Positions 17,303-26,508 are shown, counted from the first letter of the stretch. The stretch: DNA of 64,000 nt from Micromonospora andamanensis (GCF_016863495.1 NZ_BOOZ01000015.1:124001-188000), one strand, 5' to 3'. A program made the numbers and translations. The notes: generated by a model from the letters alone, not told the origin.

Positions 17303-18567
17303 CCTTCGTGCCCCCGGCTGCGTACCAGTTTCCGACGGGATCGTTTCGGCAGGTCGAGGGGCGGGTAGCGGATCGGCGGGCGGGGTGGTGGCTCCTCGTG
17401 GGGGGTCAGGTCGTCGGCCGTGGGCGGGCCGGCGGTACGCGCCATCGGCCGGTGGGACGTCGGTGCGACCGTCGCGGGGGTTCCGGCGGTCGCGGGCGGG
17501 CCGGCCGGCAGCGGGCGTGGGGACAGGATCCGGCTGCCGGCGGCGGCCGCGCCGGCGGCGGCTGTGTGCTGCGGGTCGGGTGCTGTCTCGATCGGGAAAC
17601 CGGCCGTGGCGAGCAGCTCCGCGACCAGCGGAACCCGGCTGGCGCCCCCGGCGAGCAGCACGCCGTCGAGCTGGGCCGGGGCCAGGTCGGCGTCGCGGAC
17701 GGCCTGCGCCAGCAGTTCCACTGTGGTCTGTACGGCGGGGCGGATCAGCTCCTCGAACTCCAGCCTGGTGACCGGGACCCGGACGGGCCCGGTGGGCAAC
17801 GACAGCGCCACGTCGGTCTGCGACGTGACGGTCAGCTCACGCTTGGCCCGTTCGCACTCGGCGGGCAACCGGCGCAGTGCGGTTCGCCCGCCCGGACCGG
17901 CGGCGGCCAGGTCCCGGGCCAGCGCGGTCCGCACGTGTCCGGCCAGCGCCTCGTCGAAGTCGTCGCCGCCGAGCCGGGCGAGGGTCCGGGGGACGCCGAC
18001 GGTCTCGTAGCGGTCCCGGGAGTTGCGGCGGACCAGCGTGGTCTCGAAGGTGCCGCCGCCGAGCGCGTACACGGCGGCCACGCCGCCGGCGAAGCCCCGG
18101 GCGGCGTACCCCTCCGCCACGGTGACCGTGCGGGGCAGCAGCGTCACCTCCCCCAGGCCGTAGTCCCACAGCGCGCTGTGCAGCAGGTCGCGACGGTACC
18201 GGCCCCAGGAGGCCGGATGGCTGAGCACGACCAGCTCGGCCGGCGCGCCCCGGGCACCGTGGACCTGATCGACCACGTGCGCGGCGAGCAGCGCGACGAG
18301 TGTCTCCGGTCGGTACCGCTCGCCGGCCAGCAGCAGCGGCACGTGGTCGCCGACCCGCGCCAGCACGCTCCGGGCGGTGCGCTCCGACTCGCCGCTCTCA
18401 CCGAGGGTGAAGGTGCCGTCGGAGGCGAGCAGCAGCGTCGACGGCAATGGACCGGGCCCGGGGTGCAGCGCGACCGGCTCGGGATGCCCCCAGTGCCCGT
18501 CACGGTGCCGGGCGACCGCGGCGACGGTGCTGGTGTTGCCGATGTCGATCCCGAGCACGTAGGCCAT
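17299..18567 (-). CDS. Hsp70-family actin-fold ATPase
   Basis: The 422-residue protein carries the phosphate-1 loop VLGIDIGNTST at its start, the phosphate-2 loop YALGGGTFETTLV and the adenosine motif LLAGGASRVPLV, all from the Hsp70/DnaK nucleotide-binding domain. It stops after the ATPase domain and ends in a proline-rich, basic tail without a recognisable substrate-binding domain, so it is a shortened, non-canonical Hsp70. GGAAG precedes ATG 18567. It is coupled to the LuxR/IniR-like gene and faces the iniB-like gene across a 295-base divergent promoter region, suggesting a sensory or scaffold role in that regulation. Confidence 0.85.
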   Translation of the reverse strand: MAYVLGIDIGNTSTVAAVARHRDGHWGHPEPVALHPGPGPLPSTLLLASDGTFTLGESGESERTARSVLARVGDHVPLLLAGERYRPETLVALLAAHVVDQVHGARGAPAELVVLSHPASWGRYRRDLLHSALWDYGLGEVTLLPRTVTVAEGYAARGFAGGVAAVYALGGGTFETTLVRRNSRDRYETVGVPRTLARLGGDDFDEALAGHVRTALARDLAAAGPGGRTALRRLPAECERAKRELTVTSQTDVALSLPTGPVRVPVTRLEFEELIRPAVQTTVELLAQAVRDADLAPAQLDGVLLAGGASRVPLVAELLATAGFPIETAPDPQHTAAAGAAAAGSRILSPRPLPAGPPATAGTPATVAPTSHRPMARTAGPPTADDLTPHEEPPPRPPIRYPPLDLPKRSRRKLVRSRGHEG

Positions 18568-18862
18568 CTGCTTTCTTCCTTGACCGCGTCGGCCGTGGGG
18601 TTGGGCCGGACAGGCCCGCCGACGCGGGCCGCCCCGGGGGACCCCGTGGGCTCCTACGTTCGTACCAGAGATCACTCCGACATCAGGAGCCCCAACTTCG
18701 GCGGGCACCGGTCCCCCACTCCCCCTAACGTACGAGAGCGGGGATGCCCCTAATCGAACGGGTCGGATTGCGGGATCGTCCCCGATGCCCGGTCTGGCGG
18801 GCCGCCCGTAGCGTCGTCGGCGATCACCGGTCGTTGACGTTTCGCCGAGGAGAAGCCCCGAC
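18568..18862. promoter_or_regulatory. Divergent promoter region between Hsp70-like and iniB-like genes
   Basis: This 295-base gap should contain promoters for both directions. Several partial inverted repeats occur near 18725-18785 (for example GGGGATGCCCC at 18740-18750), but none is decisive and I cannot assign -35/-10 boxes. Confidence 0.4.
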
Positions 18863-19756
18863 ATGGACCAGACCCTGCACGACTTCGTGCTCAACCTGCT
18901 GACCGACGCGGACGCCCGGTCGGCGTTCGACCTCGACCCGGAGGGCGCACTGCGGGCCGCCGGCCTCGGTGACATCACCGCCGCCGACGTCCAGGACGTG
19001 GTGCCGCTGGTGGTGGACTACGCACCGGTGCAGGGCCTCGCGCCTGTCGCACCGGTCACCGGGCAGCTCGGCCTCGATCCGCTTGTCGGCGACGCCACCG
19101 ACGCGATCAGCCAGTTGCAGAACGTGGCGCAGCAGATCACCGTCAGCAGCTCCCACTCCGGAGTGGACGTCAAGGCCGGGGTGCTCGGCACGATTGCCGT
19201 CGACCCGTCGACGGTGACGGCGGGAGCGAGTGTCTTCCCGGGCGTCGGCCTCGGCGTGAACCCCAGCGGGGTGGGTGTGGACCTGTCCGGTGTGCACGAC
19301 GTGGCGGACACCCTCGACGCGGATGTCGTGGCCCCGATCGACCGGACCACGGAGCCGGCGCTCGGTGACGTCACCGATGCGGTGGGTGACCCCGTCTCCG
19401 CGGTGAACGGCACCAGTTCCGGGCTGCTCGACACCACCTCCGGTCTGCTTCCCGGCACCACCAGTCAGGTCGGCGATCTGGTCGGTTCGCTCGGCGTGGG
19501 CGACACCCTGGGCGGGCTCGGCCTCACCGGTGAGACCGGCGGCGTGGTGCCGCCGCTCGACCTTGATTCCACTGTGGGCGGTGTGACCGGGCAGGTGGAC
19601 GGCTTGCTGGGCGGCGTCACCGGCACCGTGACCGGCGGCGCGACGGGGGTGCTGGGCGGCGGGGTCAGTGGTTCGGTGAGCGGGGACACGGCGACCCACG
19701 GCGAGGCCTCCACCTCGACCGGCGGGGTGCTGGGCCTCACCGACGGTCTGCTCTGA
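18863..19756 (+). CDS. iniB: IniB-like glycine-rich protein
   Basis: The 297-residue protein has an N-terminal helical domain of the IniB type (DQTLHDFVLNLLTDADARSAFDLDPEGALRAAGL, then a DVQDVVPLVVDY segment; residues 1-55) followed by about 240 residues rich in Gly, Val, Thr, Ser and Asp with repeated GLLG, GxVTG and GVGxD units. Mycobacterial IniB has the same plan and is induced by cell-wall antibiotics together with iniA and iniC. GAGGAGAAG lies upstream of the ATG. A very strong hairpin directly follows, and two dynamin genes come next, which supports the family call. The function of IniB is unknown. Confidence 0.82.
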   Translation: MDQTLHDFVLNLLTDADARSAFDLDPEGALRAAGLGDITAADVQDVVPLVVDYAPVQGLAPVAPVTGQLGLDPLVGDATDAISQLQNVAQQITVSSSHSGVDVKAGVLGTIAVDPSTVTAGASVFPGVGLGVNPSGVGVDLSGVHDVADTLDADVVAPIDRTTEPALGDVTDAVGDPVSAVNGTSSGLLDTTSGLLPGTTSQVGDLVGSLGVGDTLGGLGLTGETGGVVPPLDLDSTVGGVTGQVDGLLGGVTGTVTGGATGVLGGGVSGSVSGDTATHGEASTSTGGVLGLTDGLL

Positions 19757-19766
19757 CACCGCCGGC

Positions 19767-19802
19767 GGGCGGGGTCGGCACCGAACGGTGCCGACCCCGC
19801 CC
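19767..19802 (+). terminator. Hairpin between iniB-like and iniA-like genes
   Basis: A perfect 16-bp GC-rich stem (19767-19782 with 19787-19802) with a GAAC loop begins 10 bases after the iniB-like stop. It should terminate or attenuate transcription, giving more iniB than iniA/iniC message. A TTGATA at 19815-19820 could be part of a second promoter, but I see no convincing -10. Confidence 0.8.
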
Positions 19803-19852
19803 GTCCCGTCGCTCTTGATAATTGAGCCGAAATCAGCACACTTGGTGCGGTG

Positions 19853-21688
19853 ATGGCGGGAATCTGGCTCGACGCGCTCGACGACATCGCCCGCACGTGC
19901 CAGGAACACGGCCGGGGTGACCTGCTTCAGGCGGTCCGCCTCAAGCGCGCCCACCTGCTCGATCCGGCGTTGACGGTGCTCGTCGTCGGCGAGCCGAACC
20001 AGGGCAAGAGCCAGCTGGTCAACGCGATAGTCAACGCGCCGGTCTGCCCGGTCGGCGACGGGACCACCACCGTCCTGCCGACGGTCCTGCGGCACGCCGA
20101 GGTCGCCACGGCCACTGTGGTGCAGACACCGCTGCCGGTGCCGGGAACGGCGCCCGCCGCTGACCCGCCGGCCGTACAGCGCACGCCGGTGCCGACCGAC
20201 CAGATCGCCGCCGGAGTCGCCGGCAGCACCGGCCGACAGCCCGGCGGCGGCCCCGCGTACATCGAGATCGGTCTGCCCCGGGCGCTGCTCGGCGCCGGTG
20301 TGGTGCTCGTCGACATGCCGGGCGGTGACGTCGCCGCCGCCGGCGCCGGCACCCCGGTCGCCGCCCTGACCCGCGCGGACACGGTGCTGCTGGTCACCGA
20401 CTCCACCCGGGACCTGTCGGTGACCGAGTTGAACATGTTGCTGCACCTCACCCGGTCACACTCCAACGTGGCGGTGGTGCAGACCAAGACGGACCTGGTG
20501 CCGGACTGGCGGGCCGTGGCCGAGCGCAACCGACGGCACCTGGCCGACGCGGGCGTGCCGGTGCCGCTGATCCCGGTCTCCGCCGCGCTGCGCCTGCACG
20601 CCGCCGCCACCGACGACCACACGCTCAACGCGGAGTCCGGCTTCCCGACCCTGATCGCCCTGCTCCGGCGGCACCTGGCCGCCAAGCCGGACACCCTGGC
20701 CCGGGCCGCGGTGGTGCTGACCGCGCGCACGGTTGTCGAGCAGCTCGCCGCGCCGCTGCGGGCGGAACTGTCCAACCAGCGTTCGGCGGAGGAGTCCGCT
20801 CCGATGGCCCGGCTGCACGCGGCGCAGCGGGAGGTCGACGAGCTGCGCCGGTGCTCCACCCGGTGGCAGAACACGCTCACCGACGAGATGGCCGACCTGA
20901 TCTCCGACATCGAGCACGACCTGCGGGAGCGCACCCGGCAGATTCTGCGGATGGTCGACGAGGCGTTCGAAACCGCGGACCCGCTGGTGGCGTGGGACGC
21001 CGTCGCGCAGTGGCTGGAGCGGAGCCTGGTCGAGGCGGCGGAGGCGAACCGGCGGTGGCTGGTCCAGCGCTGCGACTGGATCGCCCGGCGGGTGGCCGCG
21101 TCGTTCGCCAGGTACGGCCACGGTTCGCTGCCACCGTGGCCGCTTACCGCGTCGGTCGAGTACGGTGCCCCGGTGCCGGAGCTGGAGCGGCCGAACGTCG
21201 ACAGGTTCTCGGTCGGCCAGAAGGTCTTCACCGGCATGAAGGGCTCCTACGGTGGGCTGCTGATGTTCGGCCTGGCACTGACCCTGGCCGGCATGCCCAT
21301 GATCAATCCGATCTCCATAGGTGCCGGTGCCCTCTTCGGCGGCAAGAGCATCCGCGACGAGGGCAAACAACTGCTGCGCCGCCGACAGGCCACGGTCAAG
21401 GCGGCGGTGCAGCGGCACGTCGACGACTTCTTCATCCAGGTCAGCAAGGACAGCCGGGACGCGGCCCGCCGAGCGCAACGGGTGCTGCGGGACCACTTCG
21501 TCGCGCTGACCGACGAGTTGCAGACCGCCATCATCGACTCGCTGCGCAGCGCCAAGGAGGCGGCCGACACCGACGCGGCGGCGCGTGAGCGACGTCAACG
21601 CGAGATCCAGCAACGGATGATCCGGCTGGCCGAGCTCTACGAGCAGGCGCAGCAGGTCACCGCCGCCCGCCCGGCGCCACTGACATGA
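19853..21688 (+). CDS. iniA: Dynamin-like GTPase, IniA type
   Basis: This 611-residue protein has a dynamin-family G domain: G1 GEPNQGKS (about 46-53), G3 VLVDMPGG and G4 TKTD. A long helical stalk with heptad-like segments follows, then a hydrophobic paddle-like stretch (about 465-490, MFGLALTLAGMPMIN) and a further coiled coil. IniA of mycobacteria is a membrane-fission dynamin implicated in membrane maintenance under antibiotic stress. The start is ATG 19853 or GTG 19850. The stop overlaps the next dynamin gene (ATGA), as in iniA-iniC. Confidence 0.85.
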   Translation: MAGIWLDALDDIARTCQEHGRGDLLQAVRLKRAHLLDPALTVLVVGEPNQGKSQLVNAIVNAPVCPVGDGTTTVLPTVLRHAEVATATVVQTPLPVPGTAPAADPPAVQRTPVPTDQIAAGVAGSTGRQPGGGPAYIEIGLPRALLGAGVVLVDMPGGDVAAAGAGTPVAALTRADTVLLVTDSTRDLSVTELNMLLHLTRSHSNVAVVQTKTDLVPDWRAVAERNRRHLADAGVPVPLIPVSAALRLHAAATDDHTLNAESGFPTLIALLRRHLAAKPDTLARAAVVLTARTVVEQLAAPLRAELSNQRSAEESAPMARLHAAQREVDELRRCSTRWQNTLTDEMADLISDIEHDLRERTRQILRMVDEAFETADPLVAWDAVAQWLERSLVEAAEANRRWLVQRCDWIARRVAASFARYGHGSLPPWPLTASVEYGAPVPELERPNVDRFSVGQKVFTGMKGSYGGLLMFGLALTLAGMPMINPISIGAGALFGGKSIRDEGKQLLRRRQATVKAAVQRHVDDFFIQVSKDSRDAARRAQRVLRDHFVALTDELQTAIIDSLRSAKEAADTDAAARERRQREIQQRMIRLAELYEQAQQVTAARPAPLT

Positions 21689-23142
21689 CCGGAGCGCGGC
21701 TGGATGCGGACGTCCGGGACCTGCTGCACCGGGCGCTGCACGCCTATCACGACAACCCACGGGCCACCGAGCTGCTGCGGCATCAGGTGGCCCGCTACGA
21801 CCAGCCGCTGCGGGTCGCCGTCGTCGGCGGCTGGCGCAGCGGCAAGTCGACACTGCTCAACGCGCTGATGGGCGAGGAGGTCGCTCCGGTCGACGGGAGC
21901 GCCTTCACCTGGTACGAGGACGGGCCCCAACCGGACGCCACCGGCTACTCCACGAGTCATCCACCACAGCGGCTGGCGGTGCTGCGCTCCGGCACCGGAA
22001 TGCGGGTCGACCTCACCGGTTGGCGGGCCGGAGAGCTGCGCGACATCGTGGTGCGGTGGCCGGCACGGTCGCTGCGACAACTCACCCTGTTGGACACACC
22101 GGCGCTCGGCGGCACCGACGGGCAGGCGGCGGATCCGGTGCTGGCGCGGGTGCTGCGGGAGGCCGACGCGCTGCTGTACCTGACCCGCGACGCCCGGGGC
22201 GCCGACCTGCGGGCCCTGGGGGCGACCCGGGAGGGCGTCGTCGGGCAGGCCGCACCGGTGCACACGATCATGGTGTTGTCCCGGGTGGACGAGTCCGGCG
22301 GTGGACGCGTCGACGCGCTGCTCGGCGCGCGTCAGCTCGCCCGGCGGGCGCTGCGGAACCCGCACGTGGACGCGCTGTGCGCGACAGTGGTGCCGTGCAG
22401 TGGGCTGCTCGGGCTGGCCGGCCGGGTGCTCAGCGAGACCGAATTCGCCGCGCTGGCGGCACTGGCCCGGGTGCCGCGCGCCGAGCTCGAGCCGTACCTC
22501 CTCTCCGCCGAGCGGTTCGCCCGCGGCGAGCCGCCCGCCGGGCTGCCCACGGCCACCCGCGGCGCGTTGCTGGAACGGCTCGGCGTGGTCGGGATCCGCC
22601 TGGCGACCACCCTCGTCCGCACCGGCTGCGACAACCGGGTGGCGCTGGCCGCCGAACTGGTCCGCCGTAGCGGTCTCGGTGAGCTGCGCGAGTCCCTCAA
22701 CCGGCTCTTCGTCGACCGCCGGCACGTGCTCAAGGCCCGGTCGGCGCTGACGGCTGTGGAGGCGGTGCTGCGGGAGGAGCCGGGACCGGCGACCGGCGAC
22801 CTGCTCGCCGCGCTGGAGCGGCTGCTCGCCGGTGCGCACGAGTTCGCCGAATCGCGGCTGCTCGCGGCGCTGCGCGACGGCCGCCTCGGCTTCGACGCCG
22901 AACTGGCGGCCGAGGCCCGGCGGCTGCTCGGCGGTGACGGTGACGACCCGGCGGCCCGGCTCGGCATCGCTCCCGACGCCACCCTCGCCTGGCTGTGGGA
23001 GACCGCCGCCGAGGCACGCTGGCGGTGGCGGGAACGGGCCGAGGATGCCGGGCTGGCGTTGCCGCAGCGACGCGGCGCGCAGGTGGTGGCCCGCAGCTGC
23101 GAGGGCCTGCTCGCCGACCTGGCCGCCGCCCACGCCCGCTAG
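21685..23142 (+). CDS. iniC: Dynamin-like GTPase, IniC type
   Basis: The 485-residue partner has G1 GGWRSGKS (about 51-58), G3 DTPALGG and a G4-like SRVDES, then mostly helical sequence. It is shorter than the IniA-like protein and lacks its obvious hydrophobic paddle, as expected for IniC. The four-base overlap with the upstream dynamin indicates co-translation and probably a hetero-oligomer. Pairs of adjacent bacterial dynamins generally act together on membranes. Confidence 0.82.
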   Translation: MTGARLDADVRDLLHRALHAYHDNPRATELLRHQVARYDQPLRVAVVGGWRSGKSTLLNALMGEEVAPVDGSAFTWYEDGPQPDATGYSTSHPPQRLAVLRSGTGMRVDLTGWRAGELRDIVVRWPARSLRQLTLLDTPALGGTDGQAADPVLARVLREADALLYLTRDARGADLRALGATREGVVGQAAPVHTIMVLSRVDESGGGRVDALLGARQLARRALRNPHVDALCATVVPCSGLLGLAGRVLSETEFAALAALARVPRAELEPYLLSAERFARGEPPAGLPTATRGALLERLGVVGIRLATTLVRTGCDNRVALAAELVRRSGLGELRESLNRLFVDRRHVLKARSALTAVEAVLREEPGPATGDLLAALERLLAGAHEFAESRLLAALRDGRLGFDAELAAEARRLLGGDGDDPAARLGIAPDATLAWLWETAAEARWRWRERAEDAGLALPQRRGAQVVARSCEGLLADLAAAHAR

Positions 23143-23167
23143 CCGCCCGGGTCGAGGTCCCGGGCGG
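23143..23167. terminator. Terminator between iniC-like gene and convergent lipoprotein gene
   Basis: A 9-bp perfect stem (CCGCCCGGG at 23143-23151 with its complement at 23159-23167) lies directly after the dynamin stop. It can serve either strand in this convergent gap. Confidence 0.6.
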
Positions 23168-23208
23168 GCCCGCGGCGCCCACCGGCCCGTGTCAGGACTG
23201 GTGCCCGG

Positions 23209-24450
23209 TCAGGCGGGCCGGGCCGGGCCGTGCAGGCCCACCAGGCCGGGGACGCTGACGCGGCCGAGTTCGCCGCCGGTGGCCGGATCCTGCCAGGACA
23301 CCGCTGCCCGATGGCCCAGGTAAAGGCGTCTGCCGTCCGGGCTGAGCACGAGACCGGTGACCGGGCCGGCGGCCGTCCGCTCGGCGGTCACGGCGAGACC
23401 GGCCAGGTCCACGGCCCGTACGGCGGTACCGGTGCCGAGGAAGAGGCGGTCCGCGGAGGCCGTGGCGTACGCCGGGCCACCGCCGCTGGCGAGGGTGGCG
23501 GTGCGGCGTACGGTCAGTTCCTCGGTGGAGATCTCCGCGACGGCGCCGGAGCCGACGTCGGCTACGTAGAGGCGTCCGCCGTCCGGGGTGATAGCCATGG
23601 CGTGGCCGTCGGCACCGCCCTCCCCGAACGGGTGCGGGAGGTCCACGCAGTACGCCCACCGCTGTTCGAGGTGCAGCGTGTGCACAAAGGCGTGCACGTC
23701 GCGACCCGGCCGCCCGCTGATCCGGTCCCGGGTGTGCTGGTGGTCGGGCTGATGGGTGTAGAGCGTGTAGAGCACCCTGCGGTTCGGTGCCAGCACTGCC
23801 TGTCGTCCGTCGCCGCGCATCTCCTCCTCCGCACCCTCCGGCACCTGTGTCTTGGCGCGGGTGAGCAGCGGCCCGGCGACCCCGGTGGCGAGGTCGACCA
23901 GGCGGACCCGGTAGCGGTCCGGCGCGGCCGACGGTAGCCACTCCAGCACGAACAGCCCGGCGAGATCGTGGGTGAACGCCTCCGGCACGATGGTGCCGGG
24001 CAGCCGTAGCCGTTGCCGCACCCCACCGGCGTCAGCGATCAACACGAGCGTCTCGTCGCGCCCGGCGGGACGCTCCCCGGTGGCACTGAGTCGTTCGGTG
24101 GTCAGCGCCAGCCGGGTGCCGTCGGTGGAGACGGTCTGCGGCACCCACCGGCCGGGCAGCCGGACCCGCTCGGAGGCGTCGCCCCGACCGGCGTCGACGC
24201 GCCACAGGGCCGTGTCGGTGCCGTCGGCGGCGGCCGCCCACACCAGCCGCCCGTCGGCGGTGGCCACCCCGTCACCTATCGACTGCCGGTCGGTGCCGCG
24301 CAACACGGTCAGGCCATCGTCCATCGCGACGAGCAGCGGGTCCGGCAGCGGGTCGGGGGCGGCCGGGTCGCAGCCGGTCAGGGCGGCGGCGCCGGCCCCG
24401 GCCAGAACGGTCAGCAGGGTACGCCGCGAGATCGTCGGGTTCGCCATCAT
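23209..24450 (-). CDS. Tat-type lipoprotein with predicted beta-propeller
   Basis: The 413-residue product starts with a twin-arginine-like signal (SRRTLL), a hydrophobic stretch and a lipobox ending TGC (Cys about residue 27). The rest consists of repeated blades with LVLSPDGRRLYLG, AITPDGGRLYVADVGSG and similar strand patterns, pointing to a WD40/YVTN-like propeller on the outside of the membrane. Starts at 24450 and 24447 are adjacent ATGs; neither has a strong ribosome site. It is divergent from an ECF sigma gene. Ligand unknown. Confidence 0.82.
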   Translation of the reverse strand: MMANPTISRRTLLTVLAGAGAAALTGCDPAAPDPLPDPLLVAMDDGLTVLRGTDRQSIGDGVATADGRLVWAAAADGTDTALWRVDAGRGDASERVRLPGRWVPQTVSTDGTRLALTTERLSATGERPAGRDETLVLIADAGGVRQRLRLPGTIVPEAFTHDLAGLFVLEWLPSAAPDRYRVRLVDLATGVAGPLLTRAKTQVPEGAEEEMRGDGRQAVLAPNRRVLYTLYTHQPDHQHTRDRISGRPGRDVHAFVHTLHLEQRWAYCVDLPHPFGEGGADGHAMAITPDGGRLYVADVGSGAVAEISTEELTVRRTATLASGGGPAYATASADRLFLGTGTAVRAVDLAGLAVTAERTAAGPVTGLVLSPDGRRLYLGHRAAVSWQDPATGGELGRVSVPGLVGLHGPARPA

Positions 24451-24518
24451 GACCGGGTGACACCGCCGGACCGTCGAGGGTTCCCACCCGGCGCGGTGGA
24501 ACCTGCTCGGCGCGGGCG

Positions 24519-25106
24519 GTGTCAGTAGGGGTGATCCCACCGGAGGTTGCACTGGACGACGAGCAGTTCGTCACCCGCGCACAGGCAGGTGACCTGGCGG
24601 CGTACGAGTCCCTGGTCGCCCGGCACACCGCGGCCGCGTACCGGACCGCGGTGCTGCTCGGCGCGGGCTCCGATGCCGAGGACGTCATCCAGGAGGCGTT
24701 CGTGAAGGGCTACCGCAAGCTCGACCGCTACCGCGGCGAGTCGTCGTTCCGCTCCTGGCTGCTGGCCATCGTGGCCAACGAGACACGCAACCTGCACCGT
24801 ACCCGGGAGCGCCGCAACGGCCTGGTGCTGCGCGCGGCGCGGGTGGAGCCGGGCGCCGAGATCGTCGAGGACGACGCGGTCGGCGCGGTCCTCGCCGGGG
24901 AGCGCCGGGCCGCGCTGGTGCGTGCCCTGCGGTCGCTGCCGTCCCGGGACCGTGAGGTGATCGTCTGCCGGTACCTGCTGGACCTCAGCGAGGACGAGAC
25001 GGTCACCATGCTGGGCTGGCCCCGGGGCACCGTGAAGTCGCGCACCTCGCGGGCGCTTGTGAAACTGCGTGGCCTGCTCGCGGTCGAGGAGGTCAGCCAT
25101 GGATGA
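24519..25106 (+). CDS. ECF-type RNA polymerase sigma factor
   Basis: The 195-residue protein contains sigma region 2 (AAYRTAVLLGAGSDAEDVIQEAFVKGYRKLDRYRGES, then FRSWLLAIVANETRN) and region 4 (ALRSLPSRDREVIVCRYLLDLSEDETVTMLGWPRGTVKSRTSRAL). It directs RNA polymerase to a stress or envelope regulon. A GTG at 24531 is an alternative start; neither has a clear Shine-Dalgarno. It overlaps the next gene, its likely membrane-bound partner, by eight bases. Confidence 0.9.
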   Translation: MSVGVIPPEVALDDEQFVTRAQAGDLAAYESLVARHTAAAYRTAVLLGAGSDAEDVIQEAFVKGYRKLDRYRGESSFRSWLLAIVANETRNLHRTRERRNGLVLRAARVEPGAEIVEDDAVGAVLAGERRAALVRALRSLPSRDREVIVCRYLLDLSEDETVTMLGWPRGTVKSRTSRALVKLRGLLAVEEVSHG

Positions 25107-25830
25107 CCTCGAGCGGGAGCTGCGCGACCTGTCCGCGTGGTTGGCGACCCCCGAGCCACCTGACGTCACGGACCAGGTCCGTGCCCGGCTGGTCGCCGCG
25201 CCCGGCACCCGCCGCGTCGCCCGCCGACGACGATTGCGGTACGCGCTGGCCGCGGCGCTGGCGGCGGTACTGGTGGCGGTGCTGCCGCCGGGACGGGCCG
25301 CGCTCGCCGACGCGATGGCGGGCCTGCTGCGCTTCGCCGGCATCACCATCAGCACCTCCCCCGCCCCGACGCCGACCGGCATCCCGTCGCCGCCGCCGGC
25401 ACAGCGATCCGCCGCCGTCGACGAGGCGCGCCGGCTCGTGAATTTCCCGGTCCGGATCCCGGCCGCGCTGGGTCCGCCGGAGCAGACTCTGTTGACCGAC
25501 CCGGACGAGACCGGCAGGTACCGGGTGGCGACCCTGCTCTACCGTGCCGGCGCCCTGCGGGTGGAGACCTTCGACGGCCGGCTCGACCCGGTCTTCTTCA
25601 AGCAGGCCGGCGGGTCCGACGCGCGGTGGACGAGGGTTGGGGCGGTCGACGCGATCTGGATCGCTGGCCCACACCCGGTCGCCTACGTGGACCGTGCCGG
25701 GGTCGTGCGTCAGGAGCATGCCCGCCTCGCCGCCGCGACGCTGATCTGGGAGGACGCCGGGGTGACCTATCGACTGGAGGGCGAGTTGACCATGGCCGAG
25801 GCGGTCACGATCGCCGCCACCCTGGAGTGA
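25099..25830 (+). CDS. Membrane-anchored putative anti-sigma factor
   Basis: The 243-residue protein has a cytoplasmic N-terminus of about 45 residues, one membrane helix (about 47-70: LRYALAAALAAVLVAVLP), a proline/threonine linker and an extracytoplasmic domain with a DUF4367-like end (DAIWIAGPHPVAYVD, LIWEDAGVTYRLEGE). I do not see a clear zinc-binding anti-sigma motif (HxxxCxxC). The anti-sigma role is inferred from overlap with the ECF gene and the single-helix topology. GAGGAGG precedes the ATG. Confidence 0.75.
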   Translation: MDDLERELRDLSAWLATPEPPDVTDQVRARLVAAPGTRRVARRRRLRYALAAALAAVLVAVLPPGRAALADAMAGLLRFAGITISTSPAPTPTGIPSPPPAQRSAAVDEARRLVNFPVRIPAALGPPEQTLLTDPDETGRYRVATLLYRAGALRVETFDGRLDPVFFKQAGGSDARWTRVGAVDAIWIAGPHPVAYVDRAGVVRQEHARLAAATLIWEDAGVTYRLEGELTMAEAVTIAATLE

Positions 25831-26508
25831 CGGCACCACTGCCCGCACGGCCCGCGCCGAAATGCGTCACCGGGCTGTCAATCAGGCGATCCGGCTTCGG
25901 CGCCCCGCTTCGGCGACGCCTCCCTCCGAAACCGTTGTCAGCGTGATCAATCTGTGATGTCCGAGGTCCATCCGCACCAACCACCCCGCGTTACCGAGGT
26001 CCCGTCGTGTCCACGGAGCGGGATCAGGCGTCCCGCATCGGGTGGTGGTCGGCGGGGCGACCACTACCGGGAGTTTTCCGGGATAGGAGGGTGCCCGGCC
26101 AGCCCGTCGAAACCGCGCGAGGCCGCCGTCGGCCCACCTACCGGACTATTCGGGCGAGCAAGCGTCCGGATCATTGTTAACGCAAACACCTCGTCACGCA
26201 GAGCCACCTGAGGCCGACCACTCGTCCGAAACCGATAAGCCCCGTTTGTCGGATGGATCGCTGCCGCCGGTCCTGAGCCTTGGAAGTTTCGGAAACGTGT
26301 CTTGTTTTTTTCGGATAAGTCTGCGACCGTTTTGGCCGTCGGTGGCCTGGGTCACTCCGAGGTTGATCGCGAGTCACCGCGAGTCGAGCCCGGACCAGTG
26401 CCTGTCGACCGGAGACAACCCCTTCGGAGTCCCTCGATGCGCGTTCTGGTCGGCGGCTCCGTCGGCGGGGGAGTTTCACGTGGGCAGACTTGGCAGAGAG
26501 GAAAGTTG
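25831..26508. promoter_or_regulatory. 678-base gap with candidate operators for the downstream sugar transporter
   Basis: No convincing gene was found here. Two operator-like sites are visible: a LacI-type pseudo-palindrome TGTTAACGCAAACA at 26175-26188, and a palindrome GTTTCGGAAAC at 26286-26296. The region is less GC-rich than its surroundings around 26160-26330, as expected for a promoter. AGAGGAAAG at 26496-26504 is the ribosome site of the next gene. Confidence 0.5.

Noticed and set aside
14564..17368. A 934-codon plus-strand frame opposite the IniR-like regulator
   Set aside because: The opposite strand encodes Walker motifs and a LuxR domain; this frame has no motif and shadow-type composition.
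19815..19843. A sigma-70-type promoter before the iniA-like gene
   Set aside because: TTGATA is present but no acceptable -10 hexamer lies at the right distance.
18824..20446. A 540-codon minus-strand frame across the iniB- and iniA-like genes
   Set aside because: It is a shadow of genes with a recognisable IniB-type domain and dynamin G motifs, and it crosses the strong hairpin at 19767-19802.
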